NCBI RefSeq assembly: GCF_001649575.2
Contig: NC_051453.1
Span: 14,666,562 to 14,730,561 of the forward strand
DNA length: 64,000 nt
Direction of reading: 5' to 3'
DNA from: Kryptolebias marmoratus
Lineage: Eukaryota > Chordata > Actinopteri > Cyprinodontiformes > Rivulidae
The stretch's first letter is position 1, and every line of letters starts with the position of its first letter. Below, piece after piece: positions 10,378 to 20,328 of the stretch. The notes beneath the pieces are model-generated. The model was not told the DNA's origin. It saw nothing but the letters and a program-made list of their open reading frames with translations, and did not search any database. Position numbers and translations under genes: made by a program.

Positions 10378-13300
10378 TCATGGACTGTAGTTGTAGGTGT
10401 TCTGAATGGCATAGTTGGTTATAGCAGGAAACCAGTCTTTGCTGAGAGACATAATCTGTGTGAACCAAGGGTAGTAAAGCTCCTGCTGCCGTGTTGCTCC
10501 TGTTCTGATGATATTCAGTGCGGCTTCTGAGGCAGGGTAGGCAGGGATATCAGTGACTCCCCTGAAATACAGAGGGATCTGCATTATCTAAAGCAAACAG
10601 CTTGAAAGAAGTTATTAATACAGAATGTTTTAGCTTCACATATTCGCATATGTACAAATATGTTTATATATTCAACAAACCTGACTTTCTCCATAGCTGA
10701 TTCTGTATCGATAAGCCCCAGTGTGCATATAGAGACTGACACGTTGCTCTTCTTCATCGCCAGTTCATGGTACAGGGACCCAAAGAACCCATTTAAAGCA
10801 AACTTTGTTGAGGCGTATGGTGCCGTAAAAGGACCGGGCATTTTACCTGTAAAGTACAAACAGAAAACTGTCTGAGTAAAGCAAAATATCTGGAAGTGGA
10901 GTGAGCATTAATAGTATTCTGGAGCTGTTATGAGAAAAAAAAAAGTTTTCTTTGCTTTATACCATAAATCTGAGTGTCATCAATTACTATCAAGTCAAAA
11001 ACTAAACCATAAAAGAAGAGAAACACACACAAAGTTGAGAATTAAGTGTTCTCTAATTAGAGAAGATATTCAACCTTTTCATATTTATCTTTACCCAATT
11101 CTATCTTCAAACCATGCTGCATTTGCTGCTCTGCCATCAAGTACCAAATATTATCATAAGTTTTATGTTTTTAAACTCTCACAAGATAAACACTGGCCAA
11201 TCCTGTATGACTGATTAGTATTTTATGTTCAGCCAATTTAAAATGGCCGCCAAAGCTAACCTGAAACAGACAAAAGTGGCTGTGGACAATTTCTTGTTGG
11301 ACATCTAAATTGATAACTGTGCATCACAGGTATGTCAAACTGCATAACTGGACACATCGTGGGTCAAGAATGTTGCCTATTCAGTTCAAGGTCATGGGGT
11401 CAAAGGTCACAGGTAACTTTGTGCTTTAAATTGATAACCCTGTGTCACAGGAATGTCAAATTGCATAGCTGGACACTTCATGGGTCAAGGATGGTTCCTT
11501 TTGATTTCAAGGTCACAGGTCATAATATGAACAAGAAAAAGGAAAAAAAAATCTTACATCAAGTGGCAGGCCTTTCAAAATGTCTCCATAAATTTTTCTA
11601 GTTTTGATTGACATGCCCTAATTGTTTTATCACCAGTCGCAACATACAATTACAGCCTCTGAACTATTAACCTTAAAACACGAAAAATAATATCCCACAA
11701 AAACAACTATTCTGAACATCTAAAAACCATAACCCAAGCCAGAGGCGTGAACCCACAGTGAACTAAATGTTTATGAAACTTCAGTGTGACTGATGGTTTA
11801 ACCGCCTTAGATGGCCATCACATTGTAAATCAACCAAAGCACATCACAAAGACTTTATTTAAACCTCAAAAAATCATGTTAAAAAAGTGCCTGAAGTAAA
11901 AGAGAAATCTGGTGATACTGATATAAATGAAAGCTTCAGAATTTTTTTTTTTTTTTTTTTTTTATGTAACTGAGACTGAGAAAAGGCTGCTGGTCATCTG
12001 ATGTTTTCAAGCGTGCATAAAAATAACGAGGCATACACACCCAAAACTGATGAAATGATTATCAGAGATCCTTTACTTTGCCCTAGGGTGGGTAAGGCTT
12101 TCCAGGCCATCTGAATGTAGCTGAAGAAATTGACCTACAAAACACACATAAAAAGATCAGGACATTCTCTGGATGTTATGTGCTGATAGACCATCAAAAT
12201 GCTTCATTACCTTCATTAGCCACCTGGTGTGTTCCACATCTCCCTCCCACATGCTGAAGGGAGTTGGGCCAATGTGGTTGAGGACCAGGTAATCCAAACC
12301 TCCCAGTTTCTCCAGCGCAAAATCCACCACTTTGTCGGGCTCAGACTCAATGGCCATGTCTGCTGCTATGTACAGAGCTTTCTGTGCTCCTAGACTCAGA
12401 CACCTCTCAACCACCTGTGAGTCAAGATGGATACATTTTGTACATAATTTAGCAGAACAGCACAAACCAGCTATGGAAGCATTTTACTATTTCCTTTGTA
12501 TCTTGGCAAAATTAGTACTTTCTTTTTTCAAATATCTCCAACTGATATGAATGCAAGTGAAATGCAGAAACTAAGTCAAATGTAGAAAGTGGGCAGCTCA
12601 TTCTTCAGATCAAACCTACCATTGATCAGATATCAACAACTGAAGGATGAAATTCATTCACCACAGAAAACGCTTTATCATAATATTTCCACTGAATAGG
12701 GAGGGAGCCAAATTGTCTTTTATAATTAAATTACAAAAATAAAACTAAATCAAGAAAATTGAATCAACAATAAACAATTAGGACAACATAACAAAATAAA
12801 AATATTTTGAGGACTTACTATTAGGTAATTATTTTGAGTGAGGATTTATTATCATAAAACACAGAAACAAGGAATACTTTAAGGTGAACTAGTATTTATT
12901 AATTTGTCAAAACAAGATTTCTTTGAACAGAATGTTTAGATTTTAAGATTAAGGATTTAAGTTTCTTACCTGCACAAGAATTTGGAATACTTTAAACTAT
13001 GGGACACTGGACAGAATGAAAAATGAGTATAAAAACTAACCTGCTGTAAAACCTTCTCGCTCCTTGCTGTAATCACAATCTTGGCTCCAAAGCGGGCATA
13101 ATGATATGCCATTTGTTCACCAATACCTGTGCTGGCACCTGTGACCAAAACCCTGGCACCTTTAAGAGATTCTGAAAGAAATTCAACCCATTTTAAAAAG
13201 ATACAACCGCAATCACTGGCAAACAAAAAGAAAGTTCAACACCCAGAGGGAATGGTCTGGTTGGGACATAATTTAGTACACATACAGACCAGTGGTAAGT

Positions 13301-16300
13301 ATGCACACGGTATGCAAGAAGCTGGTGTGTCTAGAATGGACACCAGAGGACATAAGTGGTAGCATGGCAAAAGTTGACATAACATTACCGGTCAGTTGCT
13401 AAAGCATCCAACACTCAGTCAGAAAAGAGAGTAAAGGCCAGCAGACACAGAGGATGCCTTGTAGATGCAATAGACAGCATTCCCAGCCTTTGACAAAGTT
13501 TGATAGGGGTCACATAGTGGGTTTGCACGAGACCAGGAGATTGTACTGTGAATTTGCCCAGCATGTAGGGTGTACAGATGGCACATTGTTGGAATCAGTA
13601 GGTATGAGATGGCACCCACACACATACTGAAGGAGGTTGCCCAAGATAGACCACACCAAGGGAGTATTGTTGAATTTTACACCAAGCATTACAGAACCCC
13701 ATGAGATGATCTCGATATCTCATCTGCACACAGGTATTGGACTCTTTACAACACCCCCTGTGATCCCAAAACCATGTCTCAACAACCGCCAGACTACCAG
13801 TTCACCATCTCATGCATAGACTGTGTGAAGTATAAGTCTGCAACATCAAAGATTCGGTGAGAGAAACTAAGTGGTGAGGTTAGATTCCTCTGAAAGGAAT
13901 ACATATTAAAGACATGGTTTCTCAACAACTGCCATCAACACAAGAGCAAAAAAAAACTTTCAGATAGTGATTCGGGGGACCCTGGTGGCACAGTGCTACA
14001 TCAGTCACACCCTGCATTTGCATGTCTTACCTCTCCTGAGACAACACCCTGTTATAGACTGTCAGCAAAGTGCATGTGTCTATGGACTACCTGCATCGTG
14101 CTGAGATCATCGTGTGGCCATCCAGGTTCCTCATCTTTTATCAACTGAACATGTGTGGGAGTAGCTCGAACATCAGCTCTGACCCAGTGCCAATCTGTCG
14201 GGTCTCGATCGCCAGTTACAACAGCTATTTCCACTCAAGAGGATACAAAAGCTGCTGGAGTTAGTTGTGCACCAAATCACCACATGTGGCCAGGCCCAAA
14301 GGGTGCTGTGTCCTACTGACATGGGACCAATAGTGTGTACTTACTGCCAACTCCATATTTCATCTGTTATTGTAATCACTGCAAGCAAAGTTTAATTTCA
14401 TTTCCACCACTCCATCTGGGTGCTGGGTGCCATCAGTCAATGTGTGTCAACAATTGAAACACACACAAAGGCAAAGACTTATTAACCGTATAATGTGTAG
14501 CAGGCAGTCAAATCACATTTCTGTTAATTATGCTAACACGGGTGCCTGGAACAATGGAAAAGAAAAAAAATCCCACAGAACATACATTTGTGGATTACTT
14601 ACAGCAATGTAAAAATAGTAAACTTTATGACACTAAACCAGTTATCTCAGTTTATAGCATGAGCTCTGTTTACTTGCAATCACTCAGCACATTTGTGTTA
14701 TATCACATAAAGATAAGCCAGTCAGACTTTCATATGTTGCTTTAGGTTGAATGACAACAAAGTTACTCACTGAACGTGGTTTGCAATGCTTTGAGCATTA
14801 TTAGTATGCTAATTATTGAAGTCTAATCATGTTATTATTTATGCAAAACGAACAGTGTGTCCTTGTGGTGTGGATGAATGTTGTATTCGCTCTGCCGGTT
14901 AGTCACATGCAGAAAGCAGATCATCAGCAATTGCTCGCTCACTTTGTGCTTCGACTCTTGAGATTTGCCTAGGGATCATCAAACTTTCGTCATTATTACA
15001 CACAGCTTATTTTCAGTGCCGTGCATGAAGCTTGTCCAGAATCTTATCACAGCAAAACAAAAAAAGAAAAAAAAGTTTGATGTCTTGCTCTTTATTTTGC
15101 AATTAAGTATATGACTTAACAGTGTCAAAAAAGATGTTTTACTAATATTCTTAATGTCATTTTCTTCACATGGTGTTAAATTTTGTCCAATTAAGCACTG
15201 TTTAATTGGACACAAACTCTGCAGACAGAGTTTTCAGCAGAATGATGAGCAAACTAGTCAGAAGACAAGGCTCCTGATAGGGATGTCATTTAGTGAACTA
15301 AATGAATTGTATAAAAGTAATCTTCAAGTCTTTCTTGATATAGTCTCAGTAGTTCATAAATTGAAATGTATTTGTACTGAAGGAAATTTTATTTTATATA
15401 ACTTTAATTTCAAATCTGACCAGGAAAGAATGTCTTTTTGACTAAAAGGAATGTGACTACTGAGACAAGAGTGCGGTTTGAATATATGTTACAAAGGCCT
15501 GCCATAAACCCTCATCTGGGTTGCAAGAAAACTGCACACTGCAAGCTTTTTCATAAGAGCTTTATGGTTTAGCAATCGTAATCATATGTTCCACAGTTGC
15601 ATGTGGACTTTGATGTAATGGCTTGAGTAAAAGGATAAAAACATTTTTAAGTGGATTTTGAAATCTTAGGTTTTATGCTTGCAAAAGGTCAAAACACAAC
15701 ATGTTTGTGTATTTATTGTAGTATTAAGTCTATAAGGATATTTTTTTGGAATTGTAATATATGCACTTATTAGGTTTCTTACTTCCACATATATATATGC
15801 CTCAATTTCTGTATTCTAATGAACGCTTTGGAAGTGGAGAAACACAGATATACCTAACTGTGTATTAAAAATAAATAAATAAATAAATAAAAATCCCTCA
15901 AATAAAAATAAATTTAAAATCATTTAAAATTCCTAAACAGATACAACCCACATTTTAAATCTGGTTTAGTTTCAGAATATTGGCTATATTGCAGTGTTTA
16001 AAAAAATGATGAAAAAATACAACTTTATTTCTTTATTGTTCCATATCTTCGTTTTTTATGATTAAACGAATTGGTTAATCAGTTTATTGTCTATAATCTA
16101 TATCAAATAAAGTTATCAACGCATTTACCTGCGGTCAAACATCAAAGTATGTCAGCGTGACACAGGTGTACTGCAAATTAGTTATAGAAGATAAAGCTTT
16201 TGATACTGGTATTTAAAATTATAATAGTGACACTGAAATAAATTATTTTATCTTTTTTTACGTACCTGGATCAAAACTGGGTGTAGTCCACTTGATAGCA

Positions 16301-16350
16301 ATGTAAGCAATACAAAAGCTCATTATTAAAGTTTTTCCGAATGGCCCCAT
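10378..16350 (-). CDS. hsd11b1l: Hydroxysteroid 11-beta-dehydrogenase 1-like protein, copy B
   Basis: Six exons with exactly the same lengths as copy A: 16266-16350, 13041-13171, 12211-12414, 12041-12134, 10681-10846 and 10378-10561, encoding 287 residues. The hydrophobic N-terminus, TGASTGIG cofactor motif, NHIG, the second Ser of ISSVLG and the YASTK catalytic pair are all present, so it should be an active SDR enzyme anchored in a membrane. Introns 1 (3.1 kb) and 4 (1.2 kb) are much longer than in copy A. Exon 4 uses a GTGTGT donor. Copies A and B differ at roughly 18 of 60 residues in the last exon but at only about 4 of 68 in exon 3, an uneven pattern. The gene lies head to head with micos13, about 600 bp between start codons. 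Confidence 0.93.
11306..11550 (+). repeat. Two-copy ~120-bp tandem repeat with nuclear-receptor half-sites
   Basis: Two diverged units both run AAATTGATAAC, then TCACAGG.ATGTCAAA, TGCATA.CTGGACAC and TTCAAGGTCA. Unit 1 carries four half-sites in 28 bp (11389-11416): AGGTCA, GGGTCA, AGGTCA and AGGTAA. GGGTCA-A-AGGTCA has DR1 spacing. Unit 2 has a perfect DR1, AGGTCACAGGTCA, at 11510-11522. The block lies in intron 4 of hsd11b1l copy B. Binding is untested, and the motif may only reflect the repeat's own sequence. Confidence 0.6.
13230..14340. other. Unidentified complex sequence in intron 1 of hsd11b1l copy B
   Basis: About 1.1 kb with base composition unlike the AT-rich surroundings. It has the feel of a decayed DNA transposon or other coding relic, but no frame is long and I recognise no transposase motif. 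I leave it unassigned. Confidence 0.25.
15185..15211. repeat. Perfect 10-bp inverted repeat
   Basis: GTCCAATTAA, a 7-bp loop, then TTAATTGGAC. It is an isolated hairpin-forming sequence in intron 1 of hsd11b1l copy B with no evident role. Confidence 0.7.
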
Positions 16351-16407
16351 TTCTTGTAAACTTGCTGTAGCTCTTATGCAACAAGTGTGCAATAACTTTC
16401 ACAATTC

Positions 16408-16490
16408 TTCTTCTTCTTCTTGGTTTTTATTGGCGGTTGGCAACAAACTTTCAGTAGCATTACCGCTACTTACCGGTATGGAGAGTGACT
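16408..16490. mobile_element. Short teleost repeat fragment (TTC)n..GCATTACCGC
   Basis: CTTCTTCTTCTTCTT is followed by TTTTTATTGGCGGTTGGCAA and then GCATTACCGCTACTTACCGG. I remember similar fragments as common in fish genomes, possibly a non-LTR 3' end. The family is uncertain. Confidence 0.4.
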
Positions 16491-16523
16491 TTCACAATTG
16501 GAAAGAGGTGCTTATATAATTAG

Positions 16524-16525
<2 letters not shown>

Positions 16526-16571
<46 letters not shown>
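16526..16571. repeat. (CT)n microsatellite
   Basis: About 23 uninterrupted CT units between hsd11b1l copy B and micos13. Confidence 0.95.
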
Positions 16572-16577
<6 letters not shown>

Positions 16578-16636
16578 AAATGGGTGTGTTCAGATACTCA
16601 AGCACGCTCTTCTTTTATGTCTGAAATAAATTCTGT

Positions 16637-16639
<3 letters not shown>

Positions 16640-16682
<43 letters not shown>
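16640..16682. repeat. (TA)n microsatellite
   Basis: About 21 AT dinucleotides, 70 bp to the right of the CT tract. Confidence 0.95.
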
Positions 16683-16686
<4 letters not shown>

Positions 16687-16950
16687 TTACGGACAAAGCA
16701 GTAAAGTTTTTGTCTTGATTCGCAATTGATATTTCTGAAGAAAACGAATGAGATAAACCAAACGAATCTGCTCCTCGGAAATACCGTAAGACTTCAACGC
16801 ACAACTTTATTGACAAAACACTCATGCACAGGAACAAGCAGAGCAAAGAGACTTGTCCTTCAGTGCAGCTAGCTGGTAGTGCTGTTTGATTTGATGTAGG
16901 GAGTGTTTGTTAAAAAGCGCACGTAAAGGGAGATTATACAGCTGTACACC

Positions 16951-18147
16951 ATGGCGGCAAGGATTTGGCCCTTTCTGAAGTTAGTATTTTTTTTTCTATT
17001 TTTACTTCCGAGTTTCTTTGAAATCGCAGTGGATGATGTGCTAAACGCATGATTAGCCTGCTAGCTAATGCTAATATTAACTGTTAGTCTGTTCAACAGC
17101 TTCCCAGCTGCTACTTTAGGAAACTTTGCTTATTTATCCCCCGATATTTCACACATTTAATTGGTTTATGTACTCCCTCCATTTGGACTTTGGGCTGATA
17201 TGCTGATTTTGTCAACGTAGACTTTTTAAAGTTCTACTGTCTGCTGTTTTCCCATTAAAAGGGGGCAATCAGAAGTAGTGTACAGCAACTGTAGTGTGGT
17301 GTCTGTGCTTTTTCACTGCGGTCTGTTTTAATGGTTCAAGGCCGAGTGTTTCTGGCTAACAGTATGGCTGCCTCTGGTCTTATCATTTGCAGGCTAGCCA
17401 CCAAGGTGACCATTGCAGGAGGAGCTGTTTACGTCGCCTGTGACTCGGGTCTGCTGGGAAGCAGTGAGCAGGGCTCAGAGGCCCTGGAGAAGGCCAAAGC
17501 AGCTGTACCACCAGCCTTAGAGGAATGGATGAAGTATTTTGGTCTGGAGGTAGAGATTACGAAATTATATTGTCAGCTTTTGCCAAAAAAAAGCAATTTA
17601 AATTAGAGACACAATTCCATAAAGGAACTCTCTTGGTTATGCACAGCTTTACTTAATGTTTTTTTTTTCTTTCTTTGATGGTAATGTCAGTTATTCTCTT
17701 GTTCTTTCTCAATGAAGTCTCATATTTTCAGGTAAAACATTTACACTCACTGTTCAAATGTTCACAAATCTCTTTTTTTTTCCTTTTTCACTGTCCTTAG
17801 ACTCAGCTTCCATCCATGCCTAAGATTGAGTTCTCTCCTGTTAAATCATGGAATTCGGGTAAGAACAAAATGGCTCTTTTCCTTTACAAAAACTGAGTGG
17901 CGTATTTCACTCACTCTGATACAGTCAGTCATACCTGTTAGCAGTAGATTGGGTATAGCGTTCAATTTCTGTGTCACCATTTGACTTTGAGAGAAGTATT
18001 CTGTTGTTTCACACTGAAAACTTTATTTTCTTTTCCCCATTCAAAATAGGAGTCCGGTGGACGATTTCCAAACTTTCCGAAGCTCCAACAAAGACAGCTG
18101 ACTACTCAAATCAGGGACTGCAGTATGTAAAGGACCTCATCAAATGA
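16951..18147 (+). CDS. micos13: MICOS complex subunit MIC13 (QIL1)
   Basis: Four exons: 16951-16979, 17393-17549, 17801-17858 and 18050-18147, encoding 113 residues, close to the vertebrate family length. All junctions are GT-AG and in phase. The product begins MAARIWPFLK, followed by LATKVTIAGGAVYVACDS, a glycine-rich single membrane segment at about residues 11-27. The C-terminal half has MPKIEFSPVKSWNSGVRW and ends YVKDLIK. MIC13 sits in the inner mitochondrial membrane, bridges MICOS subcomplexes and is needed for cristae junctions. The ATG lies in a good context (ACACCATGG). A dead copy of exon 2 lies 7.5 kb to the left, and the gene is tail to tail with spindlin. Confidence 0.93.
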
Positions 18148-20328
18148 ACAGACACTCTCTGGGTGACCTCACACTTTCAATTCACCTGACTTTTGCACTT
18201 GAGAAATGACAGTACTCCTTTAAATGTTTGCCCCCCATTTTTGAGAAGACGGTCAACAAAAAGCTAAGTGAAATCCAGGTCCGAGCAGTGCTCTCTGCTG
18301 AAGGATTTAGTGGTCCTTTTTATTGAAAGTGGCATTAAATGGAAGTAGTACATAAAGCAGAGAAGCGAAGTGTATTTAAAAGTATCTTGTTCATTTTGTG
18401 TATACCAGTAAATTAAATTGTCACCAATGTCCGCTAGCGTTGGATACCACCCCTGTCCTCAAACAGTCCAAATAATGTAAGAAAGAGAATGTTGTATATA
18501 TGCAATTTCACTATTTGCAATAAGACCAATCTTAAAACACCTTTTGTCTTTAGTTTGATTTATTGAGTCAAATCTCATTTACAACATGTGTGTTCAAAGA
18601 GAAAAACAAGTATGCAAAACCTTTATTTTTTAATTACAACAGAATAATAATGACACAAACAGCCATTTGTTTCTGCTACAAACTCAGAACAGGAAGAGGC
18701 AACTGAAGCATAAAGAGCGCAGTAGTTTGACTCAAACCCACACAGCAAAAGCACTGTTAGCAGTGATGTATAGTGTTATTGTCTTATTTGAATGCAGGAA
18801 AAATAACTTATCTAGCACGAAATGCCTCTTATGACAAAATAAAAGTTTCAAAACCTTCAGGCACTGTTCAGGTGATGCATCTAAAGTTAAAATGGAGAAA
18901 AGTAAAATTAGCTTACTGAAAGATATACATAAAATGTTAAGGACTGAAGAGGCTAAACCCAAACCAGCAACTACAACACTCACAAAAATTGGATGAACTC
19001 GATTCTGCAAGCAAACATGTCTTTGTGATTTTTTGAAATGGAGATAGCTACAACAAATTGGTTTGTCAGCCAATTAAATTCTGGAAACGGTTCAAATTTT
19101 AAGTATGTTAAATGTTTTGTTCACAAGAGGCTAAAGTTGTAAAGAAATATGGTTACAAAATGAAATAATCCCAGCAAGCAACATTATACACAAGTTTCAC
19201 AGAGTAAATACTGTCATCTGTTTGTATCGCAGCATTATCTTCATTTTTTTTTCCCCTTCATGCGTGTCATTTAAAGCATATTTCTGCCTCATTTGTTCTT
19301 AAGAACATCGAGAGCAAAGTATTAGACTGCACAATAAACTATGTAAACTTTATACATAAAGTGCTGCCCACAACATCAACAGTGAGGTTTATGCAAGCTA
19401 TATAAATGTGTTTTACATTTGAAGGACGTTTCAACACACCACTTTTACAAACTGATGGTTGCAGAACTTTCCCCAAAGCTATGAGCTGAAACCAAAGAGC
19501 AGCCTTCGATTGCAGAAATATGAAGCGCCGTTTAACAAAATGGTATGTACAATATTGCCAAACTGACAAGCCTAAAGGCACTTTCTGATTTGTGTGCGTT
19601 CAATTACTCATCTAGCAACTCACGAGTGAACACCAAGGTGCTATAGCATATTTAAAACCTTCCTTCGGCATCACAAGAAGAAAAAGCCAAGTTAGAATCA
19701 CATATTGGAGCATCTGGCCAATTATTAAATCGCAACTGTGAAAGTTGAAATACTGAACCTGGTCCAGAAAGATGCAGGAATATATTGGCATTTGACATTA
19801 AAAGGGCCTGATTGAGGTGATTTTTGTAAGGCTGTTTCCACGGATTTCTTCTACTAACAACAAATTAAAGCTTCCCCCCCTCCCCCCAAACACTTTGTGT
19901 TACAAGCTTATTAGCGAAAGAACCCCGAGAACAAAAAGTGTAATTAGACAACATTCTGTGCTGCTTTTAAAGTCAATGGGACTTAATTAGGAGAACCGCT
20001 TAACAGACTGATTAATGGCAACAATGCAATGCAGTGATGACTGCACAGCCCATAGCAGCACAAGATTAAAGTGTCCAATGTAAAGTTTTCTAAGATGCAA
20101 ACTCCCGAACCCTTAAAACAAACAAACAAAAAAAAAAAGTTAAAAGCATAGCAGTGCTACAGTTCTACTGTGCATATCAACGAAAAGGGCACTAATTTCT
20201 GAACAATAAAGCAAATCAGCTACTACTCAACCCCTGCCATGGTTTCGAATAACAGAATTTAACATCGACCGAACAAAAAAAGTGAATGAGAGAAGGCTGG
20301 AGAAAGAGATTAAAAACGTCCACAATGT
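18148..20328. other. Convergent 3' UTR region of micos13 and spindlin
   Basis: No coding exon is visible. A minus-strand AATAAA at 18622-18627 would give spindlin a 3' UTR of about 1.7 kb, typical of that family. micos13 has only variant signals (ATTAAA near 18333 and 18414, AATAAG near 18519), so its 3' end must fall within about 450 bp. The two transcripts may nearly meet at 18.5-18.6 kb. Confidence 0.5.
18622..18627 (-). terminator. Candidate polyadenylation signal, spindlin
   Basis: The minus strand reads AATAAAGGTTTTGC. It is the last good signal before the micos13 3' UTR. Confidence 0.45.

Larger units (their letters stand above)
16351..16950. promoter_or_regulatory. Divergent intergenic promoter region, hsd11b1l copy B / micos13
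   Basis: The start codons of hsd11b1l (minus) and micos13 (plus) are about 600 bp apart, so this interval should hold both promoters. It is occupied by a short LINE-like fragment (16408-16490), a CT microsatellite and a TA microsatellite. No TATA box is obvious for micos13. The equivalent interval right of copy A ends in the micos13 relic. Confidence 0.5.
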
